From contig NZ_DASPLO010000210.1 in assembly GCF_035627495.1 (NCBI RefSeq), positions 82,263-146,262 on the forward strand: a stretch of DNA of 64,000 nt. Reading direction: 5' to 3'. This DNA is from Methylocaldum sp035627495 (GTDB lineage Bacteria; Pseudomonadota; Gammaproteobacteria; Methylococcales; Methylococcaceae). Shown here one piece after another: positions 33,881 through 43,700 of the stretch. Position 1 is the first letter of the stretch; each line of letters begins with the position of its first letter. Under the pieces are notes generated by a model, which was not told where the DNA came from, searched no databases, and saw only the letters and a program-made list of their open reading frames with translations. The translations under genes were made by a program, and so were the position numbers.

Positions 33881-34759
33881 TCATCTTTTCCTCGCGCGGG
33901 TCCGAAAATCGATAAGAGCATCGAGGGCGCCGACCAACGCGAGCCCCACGAGGGCGTATTGAGGAACGAACACAAGAGCCACGTACGGCGGCGCCGCCCA
34001 AATCCAGTGCGAGCGCCGCATGGCAACCAGGCCATGCAGCACGGCCAAGCCTACGAAAAAATAGATCATCACGGCGATCATGAGGAGATCGGCCAGCAGC
34101 ACCTGATTCACCGCTCCCGCCGCCCAAATCGCGGCGACAACGACGGGTAAAACCAGCCGCGGCAGTCGAAGACGCTGGAACTCGGGGCCGAATCCGCCAG
34201 GATTGTAGACCAGGGACTGGAACCAGCGGGCGCACAACAGGCTGAACATCAAGCTGAGACCGTAAAGCACCGCAATCAGGCCATTCATCAGGCGCAAGGT
34301 TCCGTCCCGCTCGAATCCCTGAACGGTGGCGCCGGGCACGGCGGCGACGGCGCGCCTGAGCCAGGACTGCCAGAACTCGACGACATCGCCGGTAACCAAA
34401 TGCATTCCCAAAACGAAGAGGCCGACCGTCAATCCGACCGTGAGCAGCGCCAACCCCTGGGACTCGGTGCGCCGCAAAACTTCCGCGCAAATCAGCAGCG
34501 GCAGCCAAAGCGCGAACACGACGGGGAAATTCAATCCCGGCCGGAGTTCCATGAGGTACACGCCCGCCCCGACCATGACTGCGGCCCCCGCCGTCACGGC
34601 CACGCCTTCCAGCCAGCCTTTGCGCAAAGCCACCAAACCGAGAACGGCAGCGCTGAGCAAGGCGAACGGGACGGCTTTCAGCGACAGAATCCCGAACAAC
34701 CCGACTATCGCGATCGCGTGCAGCCGGCTTCGCATGATAAAGGCGGCAAAGTCACGCAT
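33881..34759 (-). CDS. DUF2232 polytopic membrane protein
   Basis: The 292-residue protein has about eight hydrophobic segments spanning most of its length and a basic C-terminus (RTRARKR). The layout and stretches such as LMNGLIAVLYGLSLMFSLLCARWFQSL fit the DUF2232/YybS-like family of transporters of unknown substrate. Relatives in gammaproteobacteria often sit between ribosomal protein genes; here it is next to a rhomboid gene, 52 bp upstream on the same strand. Confidence 0.75.
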   Translation of the reverse strand: MRDFAAFIMRSRLHAIAIVGLFGILSLKAVPFALLSAAVLGLVALRKGWLEGVAVTAGAAVMVGAGVYLMELRPGLNFPVVFALWLPLLICAEVLRRTESQGLALLTVGLTVGLFVLGMHLVTGDVVEFWQSWLRRAVAAVPGATVQGFERDGTLRLMNGLIAVLYGLSLMFSLLCARWFQSLVYNPGGFGPEFQRLRLPRLVLPVVVAAIWAAGAVNQVLLADLLMIAVMIYFFVGLAVLHGLVAMRRSHWIWAAPPYVALVFVPQYALVGLALVGALDALIDFRTRARKR

Positions 34760-35095
34760 CGCCGGACGTCCGTTTCACTGTACCGACTGGACTCTGGCCA
34801 GGATTTTTCTTGTTGTGTATTGCCTCAGTCATCGCCTTAAGTTATTTCCTCAAAAATTCTTTCGTGTCCGCCAAACAGGCCGTCTCGCTCCGCGGCCGTA
34901 CCTCTTTCCGATCCTCCGCTTTTCGAACGAATGAATCTTACTGATTCTGTCCTGAAAGACGAATAACTTTTTCTCATCTTCCGGACAACCGCAACATTGA
35001 GTCTTCGGAGATCGGCCACCTCGAAAAGCCGCGATGTTTTGCTCGTCCGAATCGGGGTAAGATCGACATCCGTTTCCTTCCGAAAAGGAGCCGCG
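34760..35095. other. Divergent intergenic region, DUF2232 gene / soxC
   Basis: The 336 bp have no reading frame with recognisable features and no repeat seen. Promoters for both divergent genes must lie here; no reliable consensus pair was found. Confidence 0.5.
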
Positions 35096-36373
35096 ATGAG
35101 CGACAACGACGCCCAAGATTCGAACATGGCGCAGCCGGTGGCCGGCGGCGGTCTATTGGATCGCCGGCTTTTTCTGAAAAACGGCTTGGCGCTGAGCGCC
35201 GGTGCCGCGCTTGCCGGCCACGCACTCGAAAGCCGGGCCGGCGAGCCGTCTTGGATGAAAACGCCGGGCGAACCTTTCACCAATTACGGCCGGCCTTCCC
35301 TTCACGAAAAAGAGGCCATACGCTGGATCTCGGCCAATTCCGGCGCGCCGGGCAACGGCATTTCCTGGACACCCCTGCACAAACTCGAAGGAATCATCAC
35401 CCCCAACGGCCTTCATTTCGAAAGGCACCACAACGGCGTCCCGCAGATCGATCCAAACCAACATCGTTTGTTAATTCACGGACTGGTCAAGAACTCGCTG
35501 TCCTTCGGCATTGACGATCTGTTGCGTTACCCGATGGTCTCCCGCCTCTGCTTCGTCGAATGCGGCGGCAACAGCAATGCCGGCTGGCACGAGGAGCCGA
35601 TCCAAACGCCCGTCGGCTATTTCCACGGCCTGGCGTCGTGCAGCGAATGGACCGGCGTTCCGCTCGCCGTCATATTGGAGGAAGCCGGACTGCAACCCGA
35701 TGCCCGGTGGTTGATTGCCGAAGGTGCGGACGCCGCCGCCATGAATATCAGCATTCCCGTCGAAAAAGCCTTGGACGATGCCATTCTCGCGCTTTATCAG
35801 AACGGCGAGCGGTTGCGCCCGGAAAACGGCTATCCTCTACGGCTGATTCTGCCGGGCTGGGAAGCGGTCCTCAACGTCAAGTGGCTCCGTCGTTTACAGG
35901 CCGCGAATCAGCCGGTCATGGCCCGCAACGAAACCGCCAAATACACCGAATTGCAACCGTCCGGCAAGGCCCGGCAGTTCACCTTTATCATAGAGGCGAA
36001 GTCGATCATCACCTTTCCCTCGCCGGGCGAGAGTCTGCGCGGTCCGGGCCTCTACCAGATCAGCGGCCTCGCCTGGAGCGGCCGGGGCCGGATCAGGCGG
36101 GTCGACGTCTCGGCCGACGGCGGGCGCAGTTGGGCGGAAGCGGCGCTACAGGAGCCGGTCCTGCCGCAATGTTTCACCCGTTTCCGCCTGCCGTGGCGCT
36201 GGGACGGCTCGCCCCTGGTGCTCAAAAGCCGCGCCGTGGACGAAACCGGCTATGTCCAGCCGGAGCGCCAGGCGCTGGTTGCGGAGCGCGGGCGTCACGG
36301 GTATTTCCACTACAACGCCATCGTCAGTTGGGCCGTGGCCGCCGATGGCACCGTAAGCCATGTGTATGCATAA
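35096..36373 (+). CDS. soxC: Sulfite/sulfane dehydrogenase molybdenum subunit SoxC
   Basis: The 425-residue protein has a Tat signal (RRLFLKNG near residue 23), then the SoxC-specific opening SWMKTPGEPF, the molybdopterin-binding domain with the Mo-ligating Cys in FVECGGNSNAGW, and a C-terminal Mo-co dimerisation domain (RIRRVDVSADGGRSW). SoxC oxidises the sulfane sulfur on SoxY or sulfite with a c-type cytochrome partner. The start follows AAAAGGAG at the right distance. The next gene is a monohaem cytochrome overlapping its stop. No soxXYZAB is in the window, so it may act as a stand-alone sulfite dehydrogenase. Confidence 0.92.
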   Translation: MSDNDAQDSNMAQPVAGGGLLDRRLFLKNGLALSAGAALAGHALESRAGEPSWMKTPGEPFTNYGRPSLHEKEAIRWISANSGAPGNGISWTPLHKLEGIITPNGLHFERHHNGVPQIDPNQHRLLIHGLVKNSLSFGIDDLLRYPMVSRLCFVECGGNSNAGWHEEPIQTPVGYFHGLASCSEWTGVPLAVILEEAGLQPDARWLIAEGADAAAMNISIPVEKALDDAILALYQNGERLRPENGYPLRLILPGWEAVLNVKWLRRLQAANQPVMARNETAKYTELQPSGKARQFTFIIEAKSIITFPSPGESLRGPGLYQISGLAWSGRGRIRRVDVSADGGRSWAEAALQEPVLPQCFTRFRLPWRWDGSPLVLKSRAVDETGYVQPERQALVAERGRHGYFHYNAIVSWAVAADGTVSHVYA

Positions 36374-36920
36374 GAACCATAACCGAAACGGGCCACGGCG
36401 GTCGGCTCCGGCGCTGCTCTTGCTCGGCGTGACTGCGATCGCCGCCGCTGCGCCCGAAGGTCCCAAACTCGGTCGCCCCGCGACGCCTCAGGAAATCGCC
36501 GATCAGGACATCAACATCTTCCCCGACGGCACGGGACTCCCGTCCGGCAAAGGCACGGCCCTCGAGGGTAAAGCCATCTACGACGCCAAATGCGCATCCT
36601 GCCATGGTCCCAAAGGCATCGGCGGGAGCGCCGAGGAACTCGCCGGCGGCGGCTCGCTGACCGGCCCCAATCCGGACAAAAATATCGGCACCTATTGGCC
36701 TTATGCCACCACCCTATTCGACTTCATCCGCCCCTCGATGCCCCTCGATGCGCCCCGCAGCCTGAACGAGCATCAGGTCTACGCCGTCACGGCTTACCTT
36801 CTGCACATCAACGGGATCATCGACGAACAGGCGGAGATGAACGCTTATACCCTGCCTCGGATCGTGATGCCGAATCGGGAAGGCTTCGTACGAATTTGGG
36901 CCGGCGAAGAATCGAAATAG
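36360..36920 (+). CDS. SoxD-like monohaem cytochrome c
   Basis: The 186-residue protein has a signal peptide (about 12-30) and one haem-binding CASCH motif at about 78-82; the distal Met is probably in RPSMPLDAP. Canonical SoxD carries two cytochrome domains and is about twice as long, so this is a shorter partner, SoxD- or SorB-like. It overlaps soxC by 14 bp (ATG 36360; ATG 36366 is also possible), implying coupled expression. It should pass electrons to the respiratory chain. Confidence 0.85.
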   Translation: MCMHKNHNRNGPRRSAPALLLLGVTAIAAAAPEGPKLGRPATPQEIADQDINIFPDGTGLPSGKGTALEGKAIYDAKCASCHGPKGIGGSAEELAGGGSLTGPNPDKNIGTYWPYATTLFDFIRPSMPLDAPRSLNEHQVYAVTAYLLHINGIIDEQAEMNAYTLPRIVMPNREGFVRIWAGEESK

Positions 36921-37022
36921 GGCCGCAGCTTCAACCCGGCGTCGATCGAGCTATCTGCGGCGAGAGCGATGGTCCGCTTTTTGCCTGATTATCCTTTCTC
37001 TCGACGGAGGAGGGAAGGAAGC

Positions 37023-37208
37023 ATGATTACCCATAGCCCCCTGTGCTGGGTCGACGAGCGATGCCGAAAACTGGCGATTTACGATCTCAGGAAGCCCATG
37101 AGCGTGCCCGGACTGGCCGGAGAACACAGATTCCTATGCGAAGACCACGGGAAATCATTGTCCAAGCGATATCGGCAAAAGTATCGAATGGGCAAGGCGG
37201 AACGATGA
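37023..37208 (+). CDS. Small Cys/His protein (hypothetical)
   Basis: The 61-residue protein has an A/G-rich ribosome binding region (GGAGGGAAGGAAGC) directly upstream of its ATG. Residues Cys8, Cys14, Cys39 and His42 could bind one zinc, and the C-terminus is basic (KRYRQKYRMGKAER). I do not recognise a family. It lies alone between soxD-like and the nitroreductase gene on the same strand. Confidence 0.5.
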   Translation: MITHSPLCWVDERCRKLAIYDLRKPMSVPGLAGEHRFLCEDHGKSLSKRYRQKYRMGKAER

Positions 37209-37349
37209 GGCTGAAAAATTCGGGAGAAGGATTTCCGACAAATCGGCGGATTCAGTAGATTTGCGACATTATTCCGAGGACCGCGATATGGTGGAAGACG
37301 GGCTCCCCCGGCCGGAAACGCAGCGCGCGGAATCCTGAACCAACCCATT

Positions 37350-38963
37350 ATGTCTCCTATTCCCGACAGCAATCCTTTGTTTCAGGTCCATGCCTACCAT
37401 GAGCGTACCAAGCATCACTTCCGGGCCTACGCCCGCGGACCGGGGCACATGGACTGGACTACGCAGCCGGACCCGTTCCGGCGCTACGCCGGCGCGCCTT
37501 CAATTGCCCTACCGTTAACCGCAAATCGCTATGCCCTGCCCTTCGCCGATCTTTTCAATCTGGGCGTAGCACAACCGGAACCGATGACCGTCGAAACGCT
37601 CGGGGTTCTGCTCGAACTGTCTTTCGGATTGTCGGCTTGGAAGCAGTACGGGGGCGAGCGATGGGCGCTGCGCTGCAATCCCTCGAGCGGAAATCTTCAC
37701 CCGACCGAAGCGTATGCGGTCGCCGCCAATATCGAGGGCCTGGAATCGGGCATCTACCACTACGTGAGCCATGACCACGCTTTGGAACAGCGTTGCCGTT
37801 CGGAGTTGCCGTTCGACGGCCTGCTCGTGGGGCTCGCCTCGATACATTGGCGGGAAGCCTGGAAATACGGGGAGCGTGCCTATCGCTACTGCCAGCACGA
37901 TGCAGGGCATGCGCTGGCGGCGCTTCGCTACGCCGCCGGCGTGCTCGGCTGGTCGGTCTCGGTGCTGGACGAATGGAGCGATTCCGATATTGCCGCTGTG
38001 CTGGGCCTGGACAAAAATCGAGGCGATGCCGAACCCGAAGAGCCGGATCTTTTGTGTTGGGTTTACCCAAGCGATCGAAAGCCAACCCCCGAGCTCGCGA
38101 TCGACGCGCTCATTGAAACCGTTCGTCACGCGAATTGGCAGGGAATCGCGAATCGCTTGAGCCAAAGGCATCTGCACGATTGGCCGATCATCAAGGAAAC
38201 CGCGGCGGCCGCCAGAAAGCCGCGAACTCCGCCCTGCCGCGAGAATCCGCCCGCATCGGCGCCTTTGCTCCCCACCCCGTGTGAAATGCCAGCCGTCGAA
38301 ATCATCAAGCAACGGCGCAGCGCCCAAGCCTTCGACGGCGTGAGCGCGATCACGGCCAGAGCTTTTTTCCGGATGCTGGACGCGACGCTCCCCCGCTCCG
38401 GAATTCCGCCGTTCGATGCCTTTCCATGGGCGCCCAGGGTACATCTCGCCCTATTCGTTCATCGCGTAACCGGCTTGCCGCCGGGACTTTATATGCTTTG
38501 CCGCCATGAGCGTTCGATCGAGCAACTGCGTCAGGCGACGAAAGAAGACTACGGTTGGGACACCGTCGAAGGCTGTCCGAAACACCTTCGCCTGTTTCGA
38601 CTGATTCACGCGGATGCCCGCGAAGCGGCACGCATCGTGTCCTGCCACCAGGAGATCGCCTCCGACGGCGCCTTCAGCCTGGGTATGCTGGCGGAATTCG
38701 ACGCCGCCCTGCAAGAAGGTCCGTGGGTATATCGCCGGTTGTTCTGGGAAACCGGACTGATAGGCCAGGCGCTTTACCTGGAAGCCGAAGCCGCCGGCGT
38801 CCGGGGCACGGGCATCGGTTGTTTCTTCGACGATCCGGTGCATGAATTGCTAGGGCTTGAAGATACCCGATTTCAAAGCCTATACCACTTTACCGTGGGA
38901 AGCCCGGTGAACGACTCGCGTTTGGAAACCCTGCCGCCGTATGCTCATTTGAAAGCCGGCTAA
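37350..38963 (+). CDS. SagB/ThcOx-family tandem nitroreductase
   Basis: The 537-residue protein contains two nitroreductase-fold halves: the first around 70-260 with LRCNPSSGNLHPTEAY and GIYHYV, the second around 310-530 with IKQRRSAQAFDG, GLPPGLYML and GIGCFFDD. Flavin-dependent SagB/ThcOx enzymes oxidise azoline rings in peptides, but many long stand-alone members like this have no known substrate. No YcaO or precursor peptide gene is visible nearby. It is followed after 17 bp by a dipeptide epimerase gene on the same strand, so they are probably one operon. Confidence 0.85.
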   Translation: MSPIPDSNPLFQVHAYHERTKHHFRAYARGPGHMDWTTQPDPFRRYAGAPSIALPLTANRYALPFADLFNLGVAQPEPMTVETLGVLLELSFGLSAWKQYGGERWALRCNPSSGNLHPTEAYAVAANIEGLESGIYHYVSHDHALEQRCRSELPFDGLLVGLASIHWREAWKYGERAYRYCQHDAGHALAALRYAAGVLGWSVSVLDEWSDSDIAAVLGLDKNRGDAEPEEPDLLCWVYPSDRKPTPELAIDALIETVRHANWQGIANRLSQRHLHDWPIIKETAAAARKPRTPPCRENPPASAPLLPTPCEMPAVEIIKQRRSAQAFDGVSAITARAFFRMLDATLPRSGIPPFDAFPWAPRVHLALFVHRVTGLPPGLYMLCRHERSIEQLRQATKEDYGWDTVEGCPKHLRLFRLIHADAREAARIVSCHQEIASDGAFSLGMLAEFDAALQEGPWVYRRLFWETGLIGQALYLEAEAAGVRGTGIGCFFDDPVHELLGLEDTRFQSLYHFTVGSPVNDSRLETLPPYAHLKAG

Positions 38964-38980
38964 CGGCCGACACAGAAGTA

Positions 38981-40063
38981 ATGAAAAAAGACCTCGAAAT
39001 CAGACGATTCGATATTCATAAGCTCGACGTGCCGCTGATAGCGCCGTTTACGATTGCCTCGTCGCGGCTGGATCACGTCCGCAATATCGCGGTGCAAATC
39101 ACGCTCGCGAATGGGGCGACGGGATGGGGCGAGACCCCGACTTTGCCGCCGGTAACGGCCGAGAATCAGTCCACCGCGCTGGAAGCGCTATCGCACGAGG
39201 CCGATCGGCTGCGAGGACGACATGCGGGTGAATGGCGGCGGATTTCGACGGAGCTTCTCGAACGCATCCCGGACTTCCCGTCGGTTCGGGCCGGCCTCGA
39301 GATGGCGCTGATCGATGCGTTGGCGCGCAGTTGCGGGATTCCGCTGTTCCGGTTTTTCGGCGGCTTTCAGAACCGGCTCGCCACCGACATTACCGTACCC
39401 ATTTGCTCCGCCGAGGACGCGGAAGCTCTGGCCCGGCAATACCGCCGCGAAGGTTTCGAAGCCATCAAGGTCAAGATCGGCCTCGACAGCTCGGACGATA
39501 TCGATCGGCTGCTCGCCATAAGGCGCGGACATCCCAACTGCCGTTTGATTTTGGACGCCAATGCCGGATATTCGGCCGAAGAAGTCTTCGCCCTCCTCAA
39601 AGAACTCCGCTGCGCCGGAATCGAACCCGCATTGCTGGAACAGCCCGTAGCTCGAGAAGACTGGGACGGTCTCGGAAAGCTGGCGCGAGAGGCCGGGGTG
39701 CCGGTCGCCGCCGACGAATCCTGCCGGACGCCTCAGGACGCACTTCGGATCGTACGGGATCGCCTCGCCCAGGTGATCAATATCAAACTGGTCAAGTGCG
39801 GCGTCGTTCAGGCGCTCGAAATTGCCGCCATCGCCCGTGCCGGCGGGCTTGAGCTCATGATCGGCGGCATGGTCGAAACCCGGCTGGCCATGGGCTTCAG
39901 CGCGCATTTCGCCGCGGGACTCGGGGGCTTCGAGTGGGTCGATCTCGATACGCCGATGCTGCTCGCGGACGATCCGGTGGAAGGTGGCTGCAAACCGGTC
40001 GGACCACATTATTTACTGGATTCGGAAACCGCCGGGCACGGAGGACGGCTAAGCCAGTTTTGA
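38981..40063 (+). CDS. Enolase-superfamily dipeptide epimerase
   Basis: The 360-residue protein shows the muconate-lactonising subgroup layout: N-terminal capping domain (1-120), Lys pair in AIKVKIG (about 162-167), metal ligands in LDANAG, LEQP and ADES, and the second catalytic Lys in INIKLVKCG. It matches L-Ala-D/L-Glu epimerases that recycle murein peptides. Substrate is not certain from sequence, since related enzymes act on other dipeptides or N-succinyl amino acids. It is coupled to the tandem nitroreductase gene. Confidence 0.88.
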   Translation: MKKDLEIRRFDIHKLDVPLIAPFTIASSRLDHVRNIAVQITLANGATGWGETPTLPPVTAENQSTALEALSHEADRLRGRHAGEWRRISTELLERIPDFPSVRAGLEMALIDALARSCGIPLFRFFGGFQNRLATDITVPICSAEDAEALARQYRREGFEAIKVKIGLDSSDDIDRLLAIRRGHPNCRLILDANAGYSAEEVFALLKELRCAGIEPALLEQPVAREDWDGLGKLAREAGVPVAADESCRTPQDALRIVRDRLAQVINIKLVKCGVVQALEIAAIARAGGLELMIGGMVETRLAMGFSAHFAAGLGGFEWVDLDTPMLLADDPVEGGCKPVGPHYLLDSETAGHGGRLSQF

Positions 40064-40353
40064 TTAACGCTCTGCCTGAAGTTTGAAATGGTACGCAAGG
40101 CGTACCGCCTAGCTACCTACCTGGCTCTTTTCGGTGGGTTGTGGAAACCGGGATTTCGTAGGGTGGGTTAGGCGCACACCGGCACGGGCCGGACGTTGAT
40201 CGCTGCCCTCCGCGTGCGCCGTAACCCACCAGTGCAACGCTCCCTTGCCGTTCTTTGGTGGGTTGCGCGGCTGACTTGCTGGGTTACGCGCGGGTAGCGC
40301 GGGCGCACCTAACCTACCCTACCACGGGCTATCTCGGCGAACCCGAATGAAGT
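40064..40353. repeat. Intergenic dispersed repeat with inverted ends
   Basis: CGTAGGGTGGGTTAGGCGCAC at about 40157-40177 is matched imperfectly by GCGCACCTAACCTACCCTAC at 40303-40322 in inverted orientation. Inside are several TGGGTT / AACCCA blocks. This GGGTGGGTTAG...AACCCACC type recurs in many proteobacteria; it is non-coding and possibly mobile. Confidence 0.65.
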
Positions 40354-40611
40354 TCAGGAAATGAACGTGCCCGTATTCCGGGACTTCGCCTGTTCCGCGT
40401 ATTCCTGTTCGTTGCGGCTCCACTTCGACCGGCCGTAGAGATAACCCACGAAGGTCCAGACCAATACCCCCAGCACCAGCCGAAACGGAAGGTTGCCCTG
40501 GGTGCTGAAGATATCGCCGAAAACCTGGTGTTGATAGACCACGGTCCGGCCAAAACCCTTTCGCTCATCGCGCCTGCAAATCGGAAAAAACAGCGTTCCA
40601 ATTGAATTCAA
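40354..40611 (-). CDS. Small single-span membrane protein (hypothetical)
   Basis: The 85-residue frame has one hydrophobic helix (FRLVLGVLVWTFVGYLYG, about 43-60) followed by a charged tail (RSKWSRNEQEYAEQAKS). The start is uncertain; an internal GTG near residue 24 would leave a 62-residue protein. No family recognised. It is divergent from the VanZ/ligase gene. Confidence 0.4.
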   Translation of the reverse strand: MNSIGTLFFPICRRDERKGFGRTVVYQHQVFGDIFSTQGNLPFRLVLGVLVWTFVGYLYGRSKWSRNEQEYAEQAKSRNTGTFIS

Positions 40612-40708
40612 CCGAAAGGCGGCGTACGGTTTGGCCTTTGTGCCTTTAAGGCTATCGAGCCATCACATCCCACCTTCCAACAAACGTGACAAAGTTGATA
40701 CCCGTCCA

Positions 40709-43700
40709 ATGAGCACGCCTACAGTCGACCGCCGATATGCCTTCTTTGGCTTTCTGGCTTATCTTGCCTTTGTCGTATATGGAAGCTTGGTTCCCTTCGA
40801 TTATCGCGCCCACGCGCTCGATGAGGCGGTCAACCGATTCGCCCAGATCGGGTATCTGGATCTCGGGGTCGAGTCAAGGGCAGACTGGGTAGCCAACATA
40901 GTGCTCTATGTGCCCTTGGCATTCCTGGGCTGCGCTTGGGCCGTCGGCATGCGGTCGACGGGATCGCTGCGTCATCTGGCCATCCTGTCGATCTTCTCGT
41001 TCTGTTTCACGGTTGCGGTAGCGGTGGAGTTCACTCAGATATTCTTTGAACCCCGCACGGTTTCACTCAACGATCTTTTGGCGGAAACCCTCGGCTCCGC
41101 CGGCGGGATCGCCCTGTTCAGCCTGGGGCGATGGCGCATAGCGGGACTGTTGGATGCGCTCACAGAGGGCGGACGCCCATCCGTGTTTGCGGCGATTATT
41201 GTCTATGTGCTCCTGTACGTTCTGCTGTCGCTATTTCCTTACGACTTCGTTATCTCAGCCCAAGAATTAGACTGGAAATTGAGTTCGGGCAATTGGGGCT
41301 GGCTGATCGCGGGCGATTGCACCAACTGGCTGCGTTGCGCCGCGCGCCAGATCAGTGAACCGATCATCATTGCGCCGCTCGGTATCTTAATCGCTCTAGC
41401 CGCGCCGAACTTGAGCTATCGCCGCATCTTCACGGCCGGTGCCGTACTGAGCCTGGTGCTGGAAGTCTTCCAATTGGCGCTGGCATCGGGCGTAAGCCAG
41501 GGTCTTTCGGTGCTGTGGCGCGGCGCGGGATTGGTGGCGGGGGCGGCTATCGGCCGAACCCTGCGCCGGCACGGACCTTTGCCACTGGCCTGGATTGTCA
41601 GGAGCGTGACGCCTCTTGCCGCACTGCCGTACATTCTATCGCTTACGGCGCTCAGCGGCTGGTTCTCGGCGTCTTGGCTGTCGCTGGACGATGCCGTCGC
41701 GCGCCTCGCGGACGTTCGGATCATGCCGTTTTATTATCATTACTTCACCACCGAGCAGGCTGCCTTGGTGAGCCTGCTCGCTCAGGCCGGCATGTACGCC
41801 CCGATCGGCCTAGCTTGGTGGTCAGTACGTGTTCTAAAGCACGGGCAAAGAAACTCCGGTGTGCTGCAAGCGGCATTTTGCGCGGCTGCACTGGCGCTGC
41901 CCATAGAATTCGGGAAGCTCCTCGTCCCGCCCAAGCATCCGGATTTCACTAACCTGCTGATCGCCGCGGGAAGTGCGGCTTGCACCTGTGCCCTGGCACA
42001 CTGGATGGGAATCGTCCTAAGTGGCGGTCGTTCCGGGCGCGATCGGGAGACGCATTCCGTTACAGACCGGGATCGAGAACTGTCTTCGGAGAACTTCGCG
42101 GAGTCGCCCACGACCGCCTATAGCCCGCCACATCCGCTCGGGGTTCTGATCGGACTCGCCGCGGCTCTTCTTGTTCTTGCCGGTCTGCTGGCCTATCCGG
42201 TCGGGACGCCATGGCTGGTCGCGGCGTTATCGGGCTACGGGGTTCTGTTATGGCGATATCCCGGTGGATGGTTTTTCGCGGTGCCTGCCCTTTTACCCGT
42301 GCTCGATCTTAGCCCATTAACTGGTCCGCTCCTTTTGGACGAGTTCGATTTGGTAGTGCTCATTACGCTTGGCGTGAGCTATCTTCGAGTTTACCGGATG
42401 AAGCCTCGGCGCTCGGCGAACCGAAGCGTGTCCTGGGCCGTCGCATTGCTGTGGGCAAGCTGGTCGGTTGCCAGCGCGCGGGGTTTGTGGCCTCTTTGGG
42501 GAAGTGACGGAAGCCTCTTCGACAGCTCCCATTCGCCACTCGAAGCCTGGATCGTCGGTAAGGGACTCTTGTGGGCGTTACTGTTCCTGCCCCTGATACG
42601 GCGCGTACCGGTGGAGAACAGCCGGGCGGCTCTCCGGCAAATGGGACACGGCTTGCTCGCCGGTTTGGCGCTGGTGACGCTGGCCGTCTTATGGGAGCGC
42701 CACGTGTACGTTGGACTGGGAGACTTCGAGAACGTATTCCGGGTAACCGGAACCTTCGCCAGCATGCACACCGGAGGTGCCTACATCGAAGCATTCATTG
42801 CTTTCGCCTTTCCGGCGCTTGTGGTTTGGGTACTCACGATGCGCCATTGGGTGCTGAAACTCCTGGGTGTCGCATCCTCCGCGGCCGTCAGCTATGCGAT
42901 GCTGGTGACCTTCTCACGAGGCGGTTATGCCGCGCTTATAGCCGGACTGGTGCCAGTTGTGTTGGGCATGCTGCGGCAACGGATGGGGTTTTCGATTCCC
43001 CAATGGCTGGCGCTTGCGGGGCTTTTGACGGCGTCCGTGGCGGCCGCCGTTCCCGTGCTATCCGGCGGATTCGCCCAGTCCCGGCTGGCGCACATCTCGG
43101 AGGATCTCTCGATTCGGGAAGCTCACTGGAAGCGTGCCCTAGGTCTGATGGATGATGGGGCGATGACTGCGGTTATTGGAATGGGCTTCGGGCAATACCC
43201 GATCCTCTACGCACTGGGGGCGGAAACCGCCAAAGCGCCGGGCACTTATACCATACTGCGCGACGGAAACGATTCTTACCTGCGCCTCGGCGCCGGCGAG
43301 ACGGTTTTCCTCGATCAGATCGTGAACCTCGAACCGGCTGGGCAGTACACGTTATCTGCTCGGGTAAGGCGGCTTTCAGGCGATGCTATGCTCAGTATTC
43401 CCCTATGCGAGAAGGAGCTGCTTTACTCTTTCGAATGCATCTGGCCCGAATTTCGACCGGACCTATCCGACCACAACTGGAGCAAGGTCACCTTCGAGGT
43501 GAATGCGGGAAATCTGGGTGGAGGCGGCAACTGGCCGCACCGGCCGGTAAAACTATCGTTGCACAATACGGGCTCCGATACCCCGCTTGAGGTGGACGAC
43601 GTAAGCCTCAAGACGAAAGATGGACGCGAGCTGGTGGCGAACGGCGGATTCGACGATGGAGTCACCCGCTGGCTCTTTGTCGCCGATCAGGACCTAGCCT

